DNA of 64,000 nt, taken from the NCBI RefSeq assembly GCF_905397435.1, contig NZ_CAJPVI010000047.1, forward strand, positions 1 through 64,000. The letters are read 5' to 3'. Positions 61,462 through 64,000 of this stretch are shown one piece after another. Below the pieces are notes generated by a model, which ran no database searches, had not been told where the DNA came from, and was given only the letters and a program-made list of their open reading frames with translations. Positions within the stretch are counted from its first letter, which is position 1. Each line of letters opens with the position of its first letter. Both the position numbers and the translations under genes were made by a program. This DNA comes from Cupriavidus numazuensis. GTDB taxonomy: Bacteria > Pseudomonadota > Gammaproteobacteria > Burkholderiales > Burkholderiaceae.

Positions 61462-62472
61462 ATGTTCCGCCTGCACGGTTGGCGGCGTCCGTCACCGGCC
61501 CACGTCTTCGTGGCGCTGTGCGTGGTGCTCGCCGCGGCCGCACTCGGTGCCGCCGCCAGCGGCGCCATGCAGATTCCGCGCATGCAGATCCTGCGCGTAT
61601 TGTTGTCGCCCGACGTCGATGGCGAAGCCGCGGTCTGGCGCAACGTGCTGATCGAGGTGCGGCTGCCGCGCATCGTGCTGGCCGTGACCGTCGGCGCGGC
61701 GCTGGCGCTGTCCGGCGCGGTGATGCAGGCGCTGTTCCGCAACCCGCTGGCGGAGCCGGGGCTGATCGGCATTTCGCTCGGCGGTGCGGCTGGGGCGGTC
61801 TCCGCGATCGTGCTGGGTGCCGAGGGTCTCATGGCGATCGCGCCAGCGGCTTTCGCCGGCAGCCTGGCCGCCACCGCACTGGCCTACCGGCTCGGCAGCC
61901 GGCGCCCGGGCATCGCCAACCTGCTGCTCGCGGGCGTGGCCATCAACGCCATCTGCGCGAGCGTGGTCGGCTTCTTCACCTACCAGGCGAGCGACGTGCA
62001 GCTGCGCAACCTGACCTTCTGGAATATGGGCAGCCTGGCCGGCGCAAGCTGGGGGCTGCTCGCGTGGATGGTGCCGCTGGTCGTCGTGCTCGGCGCATTG
62101 CTGCTGCGCGACTGGCGTGCCATGAATGCGTTGCTGCTTGGCGAGCGCGAGGCGCAGCATCTGGGTTTCGACCTCGCACGGCTGCGCCGCCGCCTGGTCG
62201 TGCTGACCGCGCTGCTGGTGGGGCCGCTGGTCGCGGTGACGGGAACCATCGGCTTTGTCGGACTGGTCGTGCCGCACCTGATCCGGCTGCCGCTCGGCGC
62301 CGACCACCGCTGGCTGCTGCCGAATACGCTGGTGGGCGGTGCCATCGCACTGACGCTGGCCGACTGGCTCGCGCGCGTTGTCGTGATTCCCGCGGAACTG
62401 CCGATCGGCATTGTCACGAGCCTGGTCGGCGGGCCGTTCCTGCTGTGGATGCTGGCGCGCAGAGGGGGTTGA
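61462..62472 (+). CDS. hmuU: Haem ABC transporter permease HmuU
   Basis: 336 residues, FecCD/BtuC family, about ten helices. Motifs: [40 protein letters not shown] and the ATPase-contact loop [22 protein letters not shown]. The start is ATG 61462; TTG 61441 with AGGT upstream is an alternative. The gap to hmuT is 71 bases, and hmuV begins two bases after its stop. Confidence 0.93.
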   Translation: MFRLHGWRRPSPAHVFVALCVVLAAAALGAAASGAMQIPRMQILRVLLSPDVDGEAAVWRNVLIEVRLPRIVLAVTVGAALALSGAVMQALFRNPLAEPGLIGISLGGAAGAVSAIVLGAEGLMAIAPAAFAGSLAATALAYRLGSRRPGIANLLLAGVAINAICASVVGFFTYQASDVQLRNLTFWNMGSLAGASWGLLAWMVPLVVVLGALLLRDWRAMNALLLGEREAQHLGFDLARLRRRLVVLTALLVGPLVAVTGTIGFVGLVVPHLIRLPLGADHRWLLPNTLVGGAIALTLADWLARVVVIPAELPIGIVTSLVGGPFLLWMLARRGG

Positions 62473-62473
62473 G

Positions 62474-63253
62474 ATGCTTTCTACACGCGGACTGACCTGC
62501 CATCGCGGCACGCGCCGGGTACTCGACGGCATCGATCTCGATTTGCATGCTGGCGAAGTGCTCGGCGTACTGGGCGCCAACGGCGCCGGCAAGACCACGC
62601 TGCTCGCGGTGCTCGCGGGCGAGCTTGAGGCCAGCGGCGGCGCCGTGACACTCGACGCGCGCCCGCTGCGCGAATGGAAACCCGCCGCGCTCGCACGCCG
62701 CCGCGCGGTGCTGCCGCAGTCGGCATCGCTCGGCTTCGACCTGTCCGTGCGCGAAGTGATCGCGATGGGCGCCTATCCGTTTCCCGAGCTGAGTCCCGAT
62801 GACGAGGCGGCGCTGACGGCGCGCGCGCTGCGGCTTGCCGATGCGACGGCGCTTGGTACGCGGCGCTACCTCGGATTGTCCGGCGGCGAGCAGCAGCGCG
62901 TGCAGTTTGCGCGCGCGCTGGTGCAGGTGCTTGCCGCGCGCGCACCGGGCCAGTATCGGATGCTGTTCCTCGATGAACCGATTTCCAGCCTCGACCCGCG
63001 TCACCAGCTCCTGTTGCTGCAGGCGGTCCGGGCCCTGAGCCGCGAAGAGGACCTGGCAGTGTTCGTCGTGCTCCACGACGTCAACCTGGCCGCGCGGTGG
63101 TGCGACCGCCTGCTGCTGCTGTCGAACGGGCGCACCGTTGCCCATGGCACGCCGGTCGATGTGCTGACGCCGCAGAACATGGAGCTCGTGTACGCGCTGC
63201 CCGCGCGTGTGACGGTGGAGGACGTACCGTCTGTGACGTTCTGCCTGCCCTGA
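62474..63253 (+). CDS. hmuV: Haem ABC transporter ATPase HmuV
   Basis: 259 residues. Walker [10 protein letters not shown] (about 34-42), signature LSGGEQQRV, Walker [12 protein letters not shown] and H-loop [11 protein letters not shown] are all intact. An extra segment ([12 protein letters not shown]) sits between signature and Walker B, as in other HmuV proteins. Last gene of the haem operon, convergent with tag 9 bases later. Confidence 0.94.
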   Translation: MLSTRGLTCHRGTRRVLDGIDLDLHAGEVLGVLGANGAGKTTLLAVLAGELEASGGAVTLDARPLREWKPAALARRRAVLPQSASLGFDLSVREVIAMGAYPFPELSPDDEAALTARALRLADATALGTRRYLGLSGGEQQRVQFARALVQVLAARAPGQYRMLFLDEPISSLDPRHQLLLLQAVRALSREEDLAVFVVLHDVNLAARWCDRLLLLSNGRTVAHGTPVDVLTPQNMELVYALPARVTVEDVPSVTFCLP

Positions 63254-63262
63254 GCGCGTTGC

Positions 63263-63889
63263 CTAGCGCGGCACCTTGAACGCCTTGCGCGCACGCAGTG
63301 CCTCGGTCCGGGTCCAGCAGCCGTCCTGGTGGTCGTTGACGAGGCCCATCGCCTGCATCAGCGCGTACATCGTGGTCGGGCCGACGAAGCGCCAGCCGCG
63401 CTTCTTCAGGTCCTTGGACAGCGCCGTCGATTCCGGCGACGTCGCCATGGTGCGCAGCACCTCTGGCGTCAGCACCTTGGGCCGGCTCGCCGGGTCGGGC
63501 TCGTAGCGCCAGAAGTACGCCGCCAGCGACGACTCCGTTTCCAGCAGCTCGGCAGCGCGCTGCGCATTGTTGATGGCCGCCTCGATCTTGCCGCGGTGGC
63601 GCACGATGCCGGCATCGCCGAGCAGGCGCTGGATGTCGCGCTCGCCGAAGCGCGCGACCTTCTCGATATCGAAGTTGGCGAACGCCTTGCGGAAGGCCTC
63701 GCGCTTGCGCAGGATGGTCAGCCAGCTCAGGCCGGCCTGGAAGCCTTCGAGGCAGAGCTTCTCGAACAGGCGCCGGTCGTCGTCGACCGGAAAGCCCCAT
63801 TCGTTGTCGTGGTAGTGGCAATAGTCTTCCAGCGTGCCGCACCAGCCGCAGCGCACGCGTTCGGCGGCGGCTTCCTGTTTTCGTGTCAT
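63263..63889 (-). CDS. tag: DNA-3-methyladenine glycosylase I
   Basis: Removes 3-methyladenine from alkylated DNA. 208 residues. Zinc-snap residues are visible as CGWCGTLEDYCHYHDNEWG at the N-terminus and NDHQDGCWTR near the C-terminus; the helix-hairpin-helix core includes GFQAGLSWLTILRKREAFRKAF and catalytic-type residues near FDIEKVARF. The end is convergent with hmuV and the spacer is 9 bases, so the transcripts must overlap. The remaining window (63890-64000) shows no further gene. Confidence 0.95.
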   Translation of the reverse strand: MTRKQEAAAERVRCGWCGTLEDYCHYHDNEWGFPVDDDRRLFEKLCLEGFQAGLSWLTILRKREAFRKAFANFDIEKVARFGERDIQRLLGDAGIVRHRGKIEAAINNAQRAAELLETESSLAAYFWRYEPDPASRPKVLTPEVLRTMATSPESTALSKDLKKRGWRFVGPTTMYALMQAMGLVNDHQDGCWTRTEALRARKAFKVPR

Positions 63890-64000
63890 GCGTGCCTTTC
63901 CATGGCCCGGGTTGGTAATGGCCGGCCGCGCTTGCGCGGCACCGGCGTCCGCCGGTGATCATGCACCGGGCGGGCGGTTTGCGGAAGGCCGGAATCGGAC

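Overview
This window looks like a chromosomal segment of a high-GC betaproteobacterium of the Burkholderiaceae, most likely Cupriavidus or a close Ralstonia relative. That is an inference from gene content and order (gcl-hyi-glxR-ttuD-pyk, a full soxCDYZAXB cluster, rsmI-yraN-diaA-dolP, a hmuSTUV haem locus), from the base composition and from the protein sequences; no database was searched.

Layout. 1-7.1 kb: minus-strand glyoxylate-to-pyruvate operon (gcl, hyi, tartronate semialdehyde reductase, glycerate kinase, pyruvate kinase). 7.4-14.2 kb: a membrane protein, a roughly 0.7-kb element bounded by inverted repeats, an M20 amidohydrolase with an MHS-type transporter and a divergent LysR gene, a second LysR gene and a DUF2784 protein. 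14.3-18.8 kb: minus-strand acyl-CoA operon (SDR, crotonase, AMP-forming acyl-CoA ligase, crotonase) preceded by a possible 21-residue leader ORF. 19-24.2 kb: dctA-gntR divergent from two M20-family hydrolases. 24.2-27.5 kb: MarR-controlled AhpD-like/GNAT/azoreductase operon, a second GNAT enzyme and an ArsC-like protein.

27.6-34.6 kb is an accessory island. It is visibly poorer in GC (two sampled 60-base lines give 47% and 50%, against 63% in a sampled native line). On the minus strand it encodes a PrtD-like type I secretion ABC protein, an HlyD-family adaptor, a two-helix membrane protein, a 746-residue protein with a glycine/alanine-rich hydrophobic N-terminal part and seven contiguous 37-residue repeats, and a lipoprotein made of little more than a TonB C-terminal domain. 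The ABC protein lacks a recognisable LSGGQ signature and the H-loop histidine. This is the best candidate here for an undescribed system, plausibly export of a repeat-containing surface protein or membrane-active toxin with its own membrane partner.

34.6-40.3 kb: housekeeping genes (exonuclease-like protein, YcbL-like metallohydrolase, rlpA, rsmI, yraN, a GmhA/DiaA-like SIS protein, a BON-domain lipoprotein). 40.4-51.8 kb: sulfur oxidation genes: a flavocytochrome c pair (soxE/soxF type), an EamA transporter, an ArsR-type SoxR regulator, soxCD, a cytochrome c, soxYZ, an exported DsrE-like protein, soxAX, a thioredoxin and soxB. With SoxCD present, thiosulfate could be oxidised fully to sulfate in the periplasm. 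A tRNA-Ala(CGC) gene follows. 52-55.5 kb: DHA2-type multidrug efflux gene divergent from marR-CDF transporter. 55.5-63.3 kb: a spacer with five GTATAC palindromes and a strong Fur box, then a haem uptake operon (TonB-dependent receptor, HmuY-like lipoprotein, hmuS, hmuT, hmuU, hmuV). The window closes with convergent tag.
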